Source: an uncultured Marinomonas sp.
GTDB lineage: Bacteria > Pseudomonadota > Gammaproteobacteria > Pseudomonadales > Marinomonadaceae
Length of the DNA stretch: 64,000 nt
NCBI GenBank assembly: GCA_947493575.1
Contig: CANLRQ010000005.1
Coordinates: 62,001 to 126,000, forward strand
Reading direction: 5' to 3'
Made by a program: the position numbers and the translations under genes. The notes under the pieces are model-generated. The model was not told the DNA's origin and did not search any database. It was given only the letters and a program-made list of their open reading frames with translations. Below are positions 1 to 9,100 of this stretch, piece after piece; position 1 is the first letter of the stretch, and each line of letters opens with the position of its first letter.

Positions 1-108
1 TTCTGTTTGCTCCATGGCACCTAAATCGTCAAAACCAAAGTCTGCATAAGTTTCACAACTCAGCAACAAGGCCAATAAAAAGCCATATTCACGTTTTATT
101 TTAAACAT
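1..108 (-). CDS. Secreted protein of unknown function, N-terminal 36 residues only (runs off the left edge)
   Basis: The minus strand has an ATG at 106-108 preceded by an AGGAGA Shine-Dalgarno sequence 8 bases upstream, and the frame stays open to base 1. The 36 visible residues begin with a basic stretch (MFKIKRE), a hydrophobic core rich in leucine, and a plausible signal-peptidase site after TYA, followed by an acidic sequence (DFGFDDLG). It is the next gene downstream of the retroelement template repeat on the same strand, separated from it by a terminator-like hairpin. I do not recognise the family. It may be a further gene of the DGR locus or an unrelated neighbour. Confidence 0.6.
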   Translation of the reverse strand, partial: MFKIKREYGFLLALLLSCETYADFGFDDLGAMEQTE

Positions 109-130
109 TCTGCATTCTCCTAAACCAAAA

Positions 131-170
131 ATTAACAAACCCTGTTCGCAACTTTGCTACTAAGGGTTTG
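131..170 (-). terminator. Terminator-like hairpin downstream of the DGR template repeat
   Basis: On the minus strand an 8-bp stem (CAAACCCT pairing with AGGGTTTG, plus-strand arms 136-143 and 163-170) encloses a smaller GCAA/TTGC hairpin and is followed by TTAATTTTT. It would end the transcript that carries target, avd, RT and TR before the next secreted-protein gene. Confidence 0.5.
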
Positions 171-300
171 CTCGTACATCCCTGTCAGGCTATTTGCTGT
201 ACACTCCATCGTAAAGCAGGAACAGCGCTCATGGTCACCTTTACCGCACTAATTAACTCCGTGAAGCTAACCATTCTGGGATTCATCAATTGATGATAAG

Positions 301-419
301 GCGGACTGGAGAGACGAAAGCCGTTGTTATTATTGCGATTATCACGCGAATTGTTGTTGCGATTAGCCGCGCGTAGGTTCCTTGTATTATTGTTCCAAGA
401 GCCACCGCGCACAACACGA
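301..419 (-). repeat. DGR template repeat (TR)
   Basis: This segment just after the reverse transcriptase gene is a near copy of the 3' end of the target gene (1967-2086). Over the ungapped core, TR 307-419 aligns with VR 1974-2086 (constant offset 1667) with 19 mismatches. Eighteen of these are at adenines of the TR coding strand and one (350) is not. The core has 32 such adenines, largely in AAC/AAT codons, so the virtual translation is full of asparagine around an invariant frame of VVRGGSW, RAA and GFRLS. This asparagine-codon bias and A-specific divergence are the established signature of a DGR template. It lies in a 90-codon frame (185-457) that overlaps the RT 3' end and is probably not translated. 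Confidence 0.95.
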
Positions 420-422
420 CGA

Positions 423-1496
423 CTAGCCGATGGCACTGCCCCTTTTAAACACTCCATTACTCATTATATTTTGTATTAATCCCTCGCAATCGGCATGTTG
501 AGCATGACCCAACCAAGCCATTACAGAAGGTTTAATATCAACTAATTCCAACTTATTTTGACTGTATAATTCTGCATAACGGTGCATTTTTCGACTAAAT
601 CTATGACCATTATCATTACGTAAATGACAAAAATCAGGAAACACTCTATACCCTAATACATCAACACCTTTAGTAACATGGAACACTTTCTGCTTTTTTG
701 GATGCAAGCTTAAACGTAAATGCAACAGATATTGCTCAATTTTCAACCTCCATCCCCACAATTGCTGCTTACTATCAGATAACAACAACATATCGTCAAC
801 ATAACGCAAATAGGCGCTGACACCCAAATCTTGCTTAATAAAATGATCCAATCCATTAAGGTAGAAATTGGCGAACCATTGACTGGTTAAATTACCTATA
901 GGTAATCCTGTACGGCGTTGCAAAGGGCTTAATAAGTCGTCTTGAGGATAATAATGCGTTTGGGCCTGTGTGGTTTCAGGTACGCTATTTATAATGACAT
1001 TTAATAATTTAAGTAAATCCTTATCTTTTATAATACCGCATAATTGTTGTCCTATAATTTCGTGATCGATAGAAGGGAAAAAAGCCGCAATATCAAGTTT
1101 TAATGTATAACGGTAACGCTTACTCCATTTTTGATAGCGATCCACAGCCCGATGAACGCCTTTATCGGGACGACATGCGTAACAATCAAAAATTAAACGT
1201 CTATCAATTTCAGGTTGTAATATATTCATAACTGCATGATGAACAACTCTATCACGAAAAATCGCGGCAGCTATTTTACGCGGTTTACGTTCATACAAAG
1301 TGAATTCTCGATAAATACTAGGTCGATACTCACCACTTAGCAGTTGTTGCTGCAATACCAACAGCTCATGTTCAAGCTGTAAACTAAATTGAGCAACGTC
1401 AGTTCGTGAATTTTTTGCCTTCCGCGCTTTATTATACGCCAAATAAAGGTTTTCAAAACTACACAGTGTTGTCCATACATTCGCTAGCCGCTTCAT
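423..1496 (-). CDS. DGR-type reverse transcriptase
   Basis: The 357-residue protein has the reverse-transcriptase palm: a first catalytic aspartate in LDIAAFF (about D135) and the YVDD box at 232-235. The GLPIGNLTSQ motif (197-206) ends in SQ, as expected of DGR enzymes, whereas group II intron RTs have a glycine there. There is no maturase, endonuclease or X domain, which also fits a DGR. By family knowledge it copies the TR RNA into cDNA with errors at adenines, for transfer into the VR. The ATG overlaps the avd stop in an ATGA arrangement (1493-1496), so translation is coupled. The stop lies directly next to the TR. The sequence appears intact, so the machinery may be active. Confidence 0.95.
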   Translation of the reverse strand: MKRLANVWTTLCSFENLYLAYNKARKAKNSRTDVAQFSLQLEHELLVLQQQLLSGEYRPSIYREFTLYERKPRKIAAAIFRDRVVHHAVMNILQPEIDRRLIFDCYACRPDKGVHRAVDRYQKWSKRYRYTLKLDIAAFFPSIDHEIIGQQLCGIIKDKDLLKLLNVIINSVPETTQAQTHYYPQDDLLSPLQRRTGLPIGNLTSQWFANFYLNGLDHFIKQDLGVSAYLRYVDDMLLLSDSKQQLWGWRLKIEQYLLHLRLSLHPKKQKVFHVTKGVDVLGYRVFPDFCHLRNDNGHRFSRKMHRYAELYSQNKLELVDIKPSVMAWLGHAQHADCEGLIQNIMSNGVFKRGSAIG

Positions 1497-1849
1497 TGTT
1501 TCACGCTTCGAAGCCAGCCGCCTATTTGACGCCCCAGATCGATCAGTAGTTCAACGCCATGTTGCCAACTTTTACTGTTAATACCTTGTAACTCAAAAGC
1601 AACGCGCCATAGATGACGCAACAGTTCCACTTTGATATTAGCTTCACGTAACTCATTATACTTTTTATGACTGTAACTCGCAGTAATAAGCAACTCTAAA
1701 ACATGAAGTAACGTGGTTTCTATTTTTTTACCCAGAGTAAAACGCCGCTTATTAGGAAACTTATCAATATGAGGCGTAAACCACAGAAGGAGGTTATGAC
1801 AATCCTGCACGGCTTTAGGTGTATTGTTTTTGGTTACTGGTGTTGTCAT
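1493..1849 (-). CDS. Avd-like DGR accessory variability determinant (four-helix-bundle protein)
   Basis: This is a small, helical, basic protein of about 118 residues located between the DGR target and the RT, the usual place of avd. It has motifs of the 23S-intervening-sequence/bAvd four-helix bundle family, such as FTLGKKIETTLLHVLELL and LRHLWRVAFELQ. Avd forms a positively charged pentamer that binds the RT and is required for cDNA synthesis in characterised DGRs. I place the start at 1849 because AGGAAG lies about 6 bases upstream of that ATG. A further in-frame ATG at 1888 would add 13 residues but has a weak ribosome-binding site. Its stop overlaps the RT start. Confidence 0.85.
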   Translation of the reverse strand: MTTPVTKNNTPKAVQDCHNLLLWFTPHIDKFPNKRRFTLGKKIETTLLHVLELLITASYSHKKYNELREANIKVELLRHLWRVAFELQGINSKSWQHGVELLIDLGRQIGGWLRSVKQ

Positions 1850-1903
1850 AACGCTTCCTATGTTTGTCCGTTTGTTGTTGCTATCCATTCTCTTGTAAAA
1901 GGC

Positions 1904-1916
1904 TCACCTTCGGTGA
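1904..1916 (-). other. Short hairpin downstream of the VR
   Basis: A perfect 5-bp inverted repeat (TCACC / GGTGA) with a 3-base loop lies 41 bp after the target stop codon and about 58 bp after the VR core. In phage DGRs a hairpin or cruciform just 3' of the VR marks the recipient repeat. This one is shorter and further away, so assignment to that role is only a possibility. It could also be a local mRNA structure between target and avd. Confidence 0.3.
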
Positions 1917-1956
1917 AAAAAGGGTAAAAGACAAAAGAGCAAAGGGTAATGCCGCA

Positions 1957-3023
1957 CTATCGTGCAGCGGACCTGGAGAGACGAAAGCCGTAGCTATAAA
2001 AGCGAAAAACACGCGACTCGCTGCTGCGATAAGCCGCGCGCAGGTCCCTTGAATAATTGAACCAAGAGCCACCGCGCACAACACGATAACCGCATTCACC
2101 AGTTAAACGTGGATTGGCATTGCCGGAGGCGCCTTTGTAAGAATCATTCCAGCAATCTTGCGTCCATTCCCAAACATTACCGTGCATGTCATACAGGCCA
2201 AATGCGTTTGCTTTAAAAGAGCCTACTGGTGCTGTCTCTTTATCATCCCACTGACTACCACAGCCATCACAATTCGCTTTATTTTTACCAATACTATTGC
2301 CCCAACTGTATTGGGTATTACTGCCCGCACGCGCTGCGTATTCCCATTGCGCCTCAGAAGGCAAATTAAAATTGCCCTGCCCTTTCGCATTCAACCAAGC
2401 AAGGTATTCTTGAACATCATCAAAACTGACATTAATCACAGGTCGATTACCACGCCCCCAACCTTCGTCATCAGGGTAATGGCTGCACCCCCATCCGCGA
2501 CACAAGCATCCCACTGCTCGAATGTCACTTCGGTTTCACTCATTGCAAACGCATCAACCTGAACAAGACGCACTGGTTTTTCATAAGAGCCACAATTCAT
2601 TCCTGAAACACAGCCCATCTGAAACTGGCCTGCGGGGATATTAACCATGTGAGGAATGGGCAGTCCGCCTGAGTATTTTTTGGCTAACTCGGCCTTAAAG
2701 CTGGCTGAAGGGCGTTCTTTCAGCGCCAAAGTAATCGTCTGTAATGTATCTTCGGCAACAAACACATCGTTGTTTTCGCCAAAAAGCTCCATTGCACCAC
2801 CTGTGGACTTGATCACCTCTATCTTATACTCACCTTCTTTAAGTTTAATCGCAAAGGTTTGCCCCTTTTTAGAAGGGCTATTCCCTTTACGTTTACCATT
2901 AATGTATATTTTCGCATCACCCGGCTCGGTCGCTATCTTCAACATACCTTTATCTGCCCACACATTGGGCGTGGTCAGCATAGCAAGCGCAATACCAGCT
3001 AGGGTTAGTAATTTAAATTTCAT
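1957..3023 (-). CDS. DGR target: secreted PEGA + FGE-sulfatase (SUMF1/C-type lectin fold) protein, apparent frameshift
   Basis: The 5' part (3023 to about 2490) encodes a signal peptide (cleavage after VWA near residue 23), a PEGA domain (about 26-77, LKIATEPGDAKIYINGKRKG) and the start of a formylglycine-enzyme-like domain (MVNIPAGQFQMG). The 3' part (about 2489-1957), in another frame, continues that domain (NRPVINVSFDDVQEYLAWLN, PSEAQWEYAARAG, MHGNVWEW) and ends in the variable repeat. The frames meet at the G5 tract 2488-2492; one additional G would restore the family consensus DGGCSHYP. The rejoined product would be about 355 residues. FGE-type domains are common DGR targets, in which the C-terminal C-type-lectin fold displays variable residues for ligand binding. 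The start has a GGAGA ribosome-binding site. The product would be exported. Confidence 0.85.
1967..2086 (-). repeat. DGR variable repeat (VR) in the 3' end of the target gene
   Basis: This is the recipient copy paired with TR 301-419. Fourteen residues differ between TR and VR translations, nearly all N in the TR: N to F, Y, D, S or E, plus T to S and D to V, while the RGGSW, RAA and GFRLS frame is unchanged. The 3' boundary (coding sense) is a 24-25 base segment, plus-strand 1967-1991 in the VR versus 301-324 in the TR, that differs only by one inserted base and then diverges. This fits the IMH/IMH* element that fixes the direction of transfer. The VR ends ten bases before the target stop codon. 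Confidence 0.93.
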
Positions 3024-3054
3024 CTTATCTCCATGACATAATTAACGTTACGCA

Positions 3055-3083
3055 ATCTTAATAAGTAAAATGGATTTTTACAA
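3055..3083 (-). promoter_or_regulatory. Possible sigma-70 promoter for the DGR operon
   Basis: Upstream of the target gene the minus strand reads TTGTAA (3078-3083), a 17-base spacer, and TAAGAT (3055-3060), each matching four of six consensus bases. The intrinsic terminator at 3174-3199 isolates the DGR from the upstream ABC-F gene, so a promoter is expected in this gap. Confidence 0.35.
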
Positions 3084-3173
3084 ATATAGATTAAGACTTT
3101 TGCACGATTACTACGCTTGCACGTACTTTGTTAAAACAGGCTAAAATATGCGCATTTATAACTTAAAAAACGA

Positions 3174-3199
3174 AAAAGGCCGCTTATAAGCGGCCTTTT
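3174..3199 (-). terminator. Intrinsic terminator after ybiT
   Basis: This is a perfect 26-base palindrome: AAAAGGCCGCTT arm, AT centre, and AAGCGGCCTTTT arm. The minus strand ends in a T-run, so it terminates ybiT and separates it from the DGR. Confidence 0.85.
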
Positions 3200-3274
3200 A
3201 ATCCAGTCAAAAAATACCGATCTACTGGTTATTTTATAACACCAGCTAGTGATATCTTGATCTGTTTACATCAA

Positions 3275-4861
3275 TTAACCTTCTTGACTCTTAAGGTAAT
3301 CATCGTAAGAACCATGGTAATCCACAATACCATTCGGTGTTAATTCAATGATACGAGTGGCCAATGAAGATACAAATTCTCGGTCATGGGAAACAAATAA
3401 CATAGTGCCCGGATAGTTCTCAAGCGCTAAGTTTAATGATTCAATCGATTCCATATCCAAATGGTTTGTTGGCTCATCTAATAACATGACATTGGCTTTT
3501 TGTAACATCATTTGGCCAAATAACATGCGGCCTTGTTCACCACCAGACAAAACTTTCACAGACTTTTTGATGTCTGTTTGAGAGAACAATAAACGCCCTA
3601 ATACGGCACGGATATTTTGTTCTTCTTCACCTTCTTTTGCCCATTGCCACATCCAATCAACAAGATTGATATCTTTTTCAAACATGTGAGCATGATCCTG
3701 AGCATAATAGGACAGTTCTGCATTTTCTGACCATTTTACGCTTCCTGAAGTCGGTTCTAAATCGCCAACAAGGCATTTCAACAAGGTTGATTTACCAATA
3801 CCATTGGGGCCAATAATCGCAATACGCTCGCCTACTTCAACCATCAAGTCAAAATTATTAAACAATTTTTCATCGAAAGTTTTACCCAAGCCTTCAACTT
3901 GAAGCGCCATACGGTGTAACTTTTTCTCTTGATCAAAACGAATGAATGGGTTTTGACGACTCGAAGGTTTCACTTCTTCTAGTTGAATTTTATCAATTTG
4001 CTTAGCACGAGATGTGGCTTGTTTTGACTTAGATGCATTGGCAGAGAAACGGCTTACAAATGCTTTTAATTCATTAATTTGTGCTTTTTTCTTCGCGTTA
4101 TCCGCTAATAAACGTTCACGAGATTGAGTCGCAGCTGTCATGTACTCATCATAGTTACCAGGGAATAAACGCAATTGACCATAGTCTAAATCCGCCATGT
4201 GTGTACAAACACTGTTTAAAAAGTGACGGTCATGGGAAATGATGATCATGGTGCAATTACGTTCGTTTAATACACCTTCCAACCAACGAATGGTATTAAT
4301 ATCCAAGTTGTTGGTTGGCTCATCAAGTAACAAAACTTCAGGATCAGAAAACAGTGCTTGTGCAAGCAATACTCTTAGCTTCCAACCTGGAGCAATTTCT
4401 GTCATAGGACCATAGTGTTGTTCTAAAGGAATACCAACACCTAATAACAATTCACCTGCACGAGATTCTGCCGTATAGCCATCCATCTCCATGAATTCTG
4501 CTTCTAAATCACCCGCTCGTAGACCGTCTGCTTCTGTCATTTCTGGGTTAGCATAGATGGCGTCTTTTTCTGATTTTACCGCCCATAATTCTTCATGACC
4601 CATAATAACGGTATCAATAACCGAAAACGTTTCGTATGCAAATTGATCCTGCTTCAATTTACCTAAACGTTCATTTGGGTCTTTTGATACATTACCTGAA
4701 GAAGGCTCTAAATCGCCACCTAGAATTTTCATCAAGGTTGATTTACCACAGCCATTCGCACCAATTAAACCATAACGGTTTCCTTCGCCGAATTTGACTG
4801 AAATATTTTCAAATAACGGCTTTGGGCCGAATTGCATGGTGATATTTGCGGTAGTAAGCAA
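3275..4861 (-). CDS. ybiT: ABC-F family ATPase YbiT
   Basis: This 528-residue soluble protein has two ABC ATPase domains and no membrane segments, the layout of ABC-F ribosome-associated factors. The first Walker A is GANGCGKST (34-42) and the second is GPNGIGKST. Walker [12 protein letters not shown] and [10 protein letters not shown] are both present, as is the LSGGEQGRM signature of the second domain. The first domain has the degenerate signature [14 protein letters not shown] typical of YbiT. The interdomain linker ([20 protein letters not shown]) closely matches E. coli YbiT, and the length (about 530) agrees. ABC-F proteins act at the ribosomal E site to modulate translation; YbiT's precise role is less settled. 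It is transcribed alone. Confidence 0.93.
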   Translation of the reverse strand: MLTTANITMQFGPKPLFENISVKFGEGNRYGLIGANGCGKSTLMKILGGDLEPSSGNVSKDPNERLGKLKQDQFAYETFSVIDTVIMGHEELWAVKSEKDAIYANPEMTEADGLRAGDLEAEFMEMDGYTAESRAGELLLGVGIPLEQHYGPMTEIAPGWKLRVLLAQALFSDPEVLLLDEPTNNLDINTIRWLEGVLNERNCTMIIISHDRHFLNSVCTHMADLDYGQLRLFPGNYDEYMTAATQSRERLLADNAKKKAQINELKAFVSRFSANASKSKQATSRAKQIDKIQLEEVKPSSRQNPFIRFDQEKKLHRMALQVEGLGKTFDEKLFNNFDLMVEVGERIAIIGPNGIGKSTLLKCLVGDLEPTSGSVKWSENAELSYYAQDHAHMFEKDINLVDWMWQWAKEGEEEQNIRAVLGRLLFSQTDIKKSVKVLSGGEQGRMLFGQMMLQKANVMLLDEPTNHLDMESIESLNLALENYPGTMLFVSHDREFVSSLATRIIELTPNGIVDYHGSYDDYLKSQEG

Positions 4862-5037
4862 GGTGATATTCCGAATTAATAGTGTGAATAAATTCCGTCA
4901 TGAAGCGCGTAGTTGACGCCAAAACATCATATACAGACAAGATGGCGCTATTATGACATAAATTTTTTCTCGAATCAGAGATTCATTTAGAAAATCCTTG
5001 TCTAATTAGCAATTGTTTTTTGCCTTTCGTTAAGAGA

Positions 5038-5646
5038 CTAAAACTCCAATCCCTTTTGGGCTTTAATCCCTCTTTTGAATGCGTGCTTCACTTCTTTAAT
5101 TTCACTTACCGTATCTGCTAATTCCACTAAAGAGTCGGCAGCCCCACGGCCAGTAACTACCAAATGCTGTGCTTCCGGACGATTTAAAAATGCCTGTACC
5201 ACTTTATCTTCATCCAAATAGTCGTAATGCAGTAGATACGTCAATTCATCCAATACCACTAAATCAAGCGTCTCATCTTGCAACATTTCCTCAGCGTATT
5301 TCCAAGCTTCTTCTGAGGATAAAATGTCTTGCTCTCTATTCTGTGTTTCCCATGTGAAACCAGATAACATAATTTCCCATCTAACATTTGGCTGGGCCTT
5401 AAAAAAAGCAATTTCCCCAGTATCCCATTCACCTTTAAGAAATTGTACAACACCGACTTTCATGCCATGACCTAAGGCTCTTGCAACCATCCCTAACGCA
5501 GAACTGGATTTCCCCTTACCATTACCTGTCATCAAAACAAAAGTGCCTTTATCTGTTTGAGCTTTGGCAATTCGCTTATCAACATGGGCTTTGATTTTTT
5601 GCATACGTAATGCGTGCTGTTCAGGATTTTTCGGTGTTTTACTCAT
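5038..5646 (-). CDS. cobO: Corrinoid (cob(I)alamin) adenosyltransferase, CobO/BtuR type
   Basis: The protein transfers the adenosyl group of ATP to cob(I)yrinic acid diamide or cob(I)alamin in the cytoplasm, making the coenzyme form of B12. At 202 residues it matches the family. It has the P-loop GNGKGKSSS (41-49), VVQFLKGEW and the Walker-B-like VVLDELTYLL. It lies downstream of metH, whose B12 dependence makes the neighbourhood sensible, with one SRPBCC gene between them. Its ATG follows the SRPBCC stop immediately, so the genes are probably co-transcribed. No cobalamin riboswitch was recognisable upstream. Confidence 0.93.
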   Translation of the reverse strand: MSKTPKNPEQHALRMQKIKAHVDKRIAKAQTDKGTFVLMTGNGKGKSSSALGMVARALGHGMKVGVVQFLKGEWDTGEIAFFKAQPNVRWEIMLSGFTWETQNREQDILSSEEAWKYAEEMLQDETLDLVVLDELTYLLHYDYLDEDKVVQAFLNRPEAQHLVVTGRGAADSLVELADTVSEIKEVKHAFKRGIKAQKGLEF

Positions 5647-6111
5647 TTAACTTCCTTCTAACCTTTGCTTAAGAGCATGCAAAAGCACATCACATGCAAC
5701 ATCAATAGCCACTTCGTCATTTTGCCATGAAGAAACGCTAAACCAACCAGAATAACTAACATTTATAGACACTTGAGTTTTAAAATCTTCAATAGACTCT
5801 AATTTGATAGACCAAGTTTCCCTAAGAAATTTGACATGATAACGGTGAAAGCAAAAACTCAACTCTTTATTTTCATCAATACGCAGAAAAGCGCCTTTCT
5901 TATTAATAACTCCATTGAAAACAGAATATTTAACAATAATAGGCGCTTGATAAAGCAAGCCGTTAGGCAAAGAAACATCTTTTAAAATTGGATTCCATTT
6001 CCAATAAGAGTGCATATCTACCAAAACAGCCCAAATGTCATTAACAGGCTGATAAAAAATCATCTCAGCCTGTTTACAGAGTGTATTATAGTCTGTCATC
6101 TTCAGGGTCAT
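5647..6111 (-). CDS. SRPBCC (START-like) domain protein of unknown function
   Basis: This 154-residue protein starts with the pattern of SRPBCC/polyketide-cyclase-like folds ([20 protein letters not shown] followed by WKWNP) and contains alternating beta strands ending in a long C-terminal helix. That fold binds hydrophobic ligands in a cavity; the ligand here is unknown. The 5' end overlaps the 3' end of metH by 26 bases if the first ATG (6111) is used, or 14 bases if the second (6099) is used. Neither has a good ribosome-binding site, so translational coupling to metH is likely. It sits between metH and cobO, but a role in B12 metabolism would be inference from position only. Confidence 0.65.
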   Translation of the reverse strand: MTLKMTDYNTLCKQAEMIFYQPVNDIWAVLVDMHSYWKWNPILKDVSLPNGLLYQAPIIVKYSVFNGVINKKGAFLRIDENKELSFCFHRYHVKFLRETWSIKLESIEDFKTQVSINVSYSGWFSVSSWQNDEVAIDVACDVLLHALKQRLEGS

Positions 6112-9100
6112 AACCTAAATTAGGAGCCAACCAACGCTCTGCATCGTCTTTCGACATACCTTTGCGCCCGGCGTATTCTTCAACTTGGTCAGGCCCTATT
6201 TTCCCTACACCAAAATAAGTACTTTCAGGTCTTGCAAAATACCAACCACTCACTGCAGCAGTTGGCCACATAGCAAAACTTTCTGTTATGCTGATGCCGG
6301 TATTATTTTCTACATCCAGCAAGGACCAAAGTTTTGCTTTTTCAGTATGGTCAGGACAAGCTGGATATCCAGGAGCCGGACGAATACCTTGATATTTCTC
6401 TTTAATCAACTCGTTATTGGATAACACTTCATCCGCCGCATAACCCCATATTTCTTTTCGGGTTTTTTCATGCAAATATTCCGCACAGGCTTCCGCCAAG
6501 CGATCCGCTATGGCTTTAATCATAATGCTATTGTAGTCATCATGATCTTTTTCATAGGCTTCAACCAAAGGATCAATACCAAATCCAGTAGAACAAGCAA
6601 ATGCGCCAAAGTAATCAATCGAGCCACTGTCTTTTGGTGCAATAAAGTCGGCTAAGCTATGGTTGTATTTACCCGGAGCCGTTAATTCATTTTGTATTCT
6701 TAAAAAAGATAAGGTCTCTAGCACTTCCGTTCTATCTTCATCGGAATAGAGTTCAACGTCATCATGATTCACTTGATTGGCCGGAAAAATACCCACTACG
6801 GCTTTTGCTTTTAACAGTTTAGATTGAATCACATCATCTAACATCACCAGCGCGTCTTCAAATACTCTGGTTGCTTCAGCACCTACAACTTCATCAGTCA
6901 AAATACGTGGGTACGCTCCTGCAAGTTCCCACGTTTGGAAAAATGGCGTCCAATCAATGTAATTCTTTAAATCTTCCAAATCGATGTCCGCTTCAGTAAA
7001 TACGCTTACACCTAATTTGTTAGGTTTAGCAGAAGGAACTGACCAATCTATTGGTTGTTTATTTTGACGTGCTTTTATAATGGACACTCGTCGGCCAGCT
7101 TTTGCCCTGTCCTTATAACGTTTGCGAGTCTTTTCGTAATCCAGCTTAATGTCATCCACAAATTTTTGGCGACGCTCACCAGTAGACATCAAAGCACTCG
7201 CTACGCCTACACTGCGGGATGCATTCACCACATGAACAACCTGATTATTCGTGTAATTTTGTTCAATTTTCACTGCGGTATGAGCTTTCGATGTGGTTGC
7301 TCCACCAATCATGACAGGGATATCAAACCCTTGCCTTTCCATTTCTTTTGCCACATGCACCATTTCATCAAGTGAAGGAGTAATTAGCCCTGATAAACCT
7401 ATCATATCCGCATTGTGTTCACGTGCGGTTTTCAAGATCGTCTCAGACGACACCATGACACCAAGGTCAATCACTTCAAAGTTATTACACTGTAAGACAA
7501 CGCCCACGATATTTTTACCAATATCATGCACATCCCCTTTGACAGTCGCCATCACAATTTTGCCATTGCTAGAAGATGCGGTGTCTTTATTACGTAACTT
7601 CTCTTCTTCAATAAATGGCATTAAATAGGCAACGGCTTTTTTCATTACCCGTGCAGATTTCACCACTTGAGGTAGGAACATTTTTCCTGCGCCAAATAAA
7701 TCCCCTACAACGCCCATACCGTCCATCAAAGGACCTTCAATTACTTCCAATGGACGATCAAAAGACAATCTAGCTTCTTCAGTATCTTCGTCAATGAATT
7801 CAGTAATCCCTTTCACCAAAGCATGACTTAAGCGTTGTCTTACATCTAATGAGCGCCACTCTTGAGCCGTTTTTTCTACTTCTTGAGAACCATCACCAAC
7901 GTATTCGCCAGCAATTGCCAATAAATTGTCCGTTGCATCCGGTGTGCGGTTTAGCACTGCGTCTTCTACTACATCACGCAGCTTCTGAGGAATGTCCTCA
8001 TACAATGCCAGTTGTCCAGCATTGACAATACCCATCGTCATACCTTGCTTAATAGCATGATATAAAAACACAGTATGTATGGCTTCACGAACAGGGTTGT
8101 TCCCCCTAAAAGAGAATGAAACGTTCGAAACGCCACCAGAAATTTTTGCGTAAGGTAATTCTCTTGTGATATCGCCACACGCTTCAATAAAGTCTAAAGC
8201 ATAACGGTTATGCTCTTCGATACCTGTCGCAATCGCGAAAATATTTGGATCGAAAATAATGTCTTCTGCAGGAAAACCAACCACCTCAGTGAGCACTTTA
8301 TACGAGCGACGGCAAATTTCAATTTTACGTTCTCTCGTATCTGCTTGACCTGTTTCATCAAACGCCATAACAATGACAGCGGCGCCGTATTTCATCAATT
8401 TCCTAGCTTGTTCAACGAATTTTTCTTCGCCTTCTTTCAAGCTAATTGAGTTAACAACACCCTTTCCTTGAATGCATTTTAAACCCGTTTCCAAGATTTC
8501 CCACTTGGAGGAGTCCAACATAATTGGCACTCTTGATATGTCAGGCTCTGAAGCAATCAGCTTTAAAAAGCGTTCCATTGCCGCTTCAGAATCCAACATG
8601 CCTTCATCCATGTTAATGTCGATGATTTGCGCGCCATTTTCTACTTGCTGCCTTGCCACATCCAATGCAGTATCAAAGTCACCTTCTTTGATTAATCGCT
8701 TGAACATGGCTGAACCCGTCACATTCGTACGCTCACCCACGTTTACAAACAAAGAAGCATCATTAATATTAAAAGGCTCTAAGCCAGATAAACGACAGGC
8801 TTTTTCAACTTCTGGAATAACGCGAGGCTCGCTGGAGTCAAACGCCTCGGCAAATGTCTGAATATGCTTTGGTGTGGTTCCACAACAACCACCAATAATA
8901 TTAATATAGCCTTCATCTATCCAACCCTGAATTTCTTCTAACATCTCTTCAGGCGTTTCATCGTATTCACCAAATGCATTAGGTAAACCGGCATTTGGGT
9001 GAGCAGAAACATAAGTATCGGCAATGCGGGAAAGCTCACTTACATATTGTCGTAGGTCTTTTGGTCCTAAAGCACAGTTCAAGCCAACACAAAGAGGTTT

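Noticed and set aside
185-457. 90-codon open frame covering the TR
   Set aside because: It starts inside the RT gene, has no clear ribosome-binding site, and is asparagine-rich only because it reads the template repeat. Treated as non-coding TR sequence.
3094-3107. AGACTTTTGCACGA resembling a family-B element end
   Set aside because: Only one end, with no shared internal block nearby; a 14-base similarity is too short to call an element.
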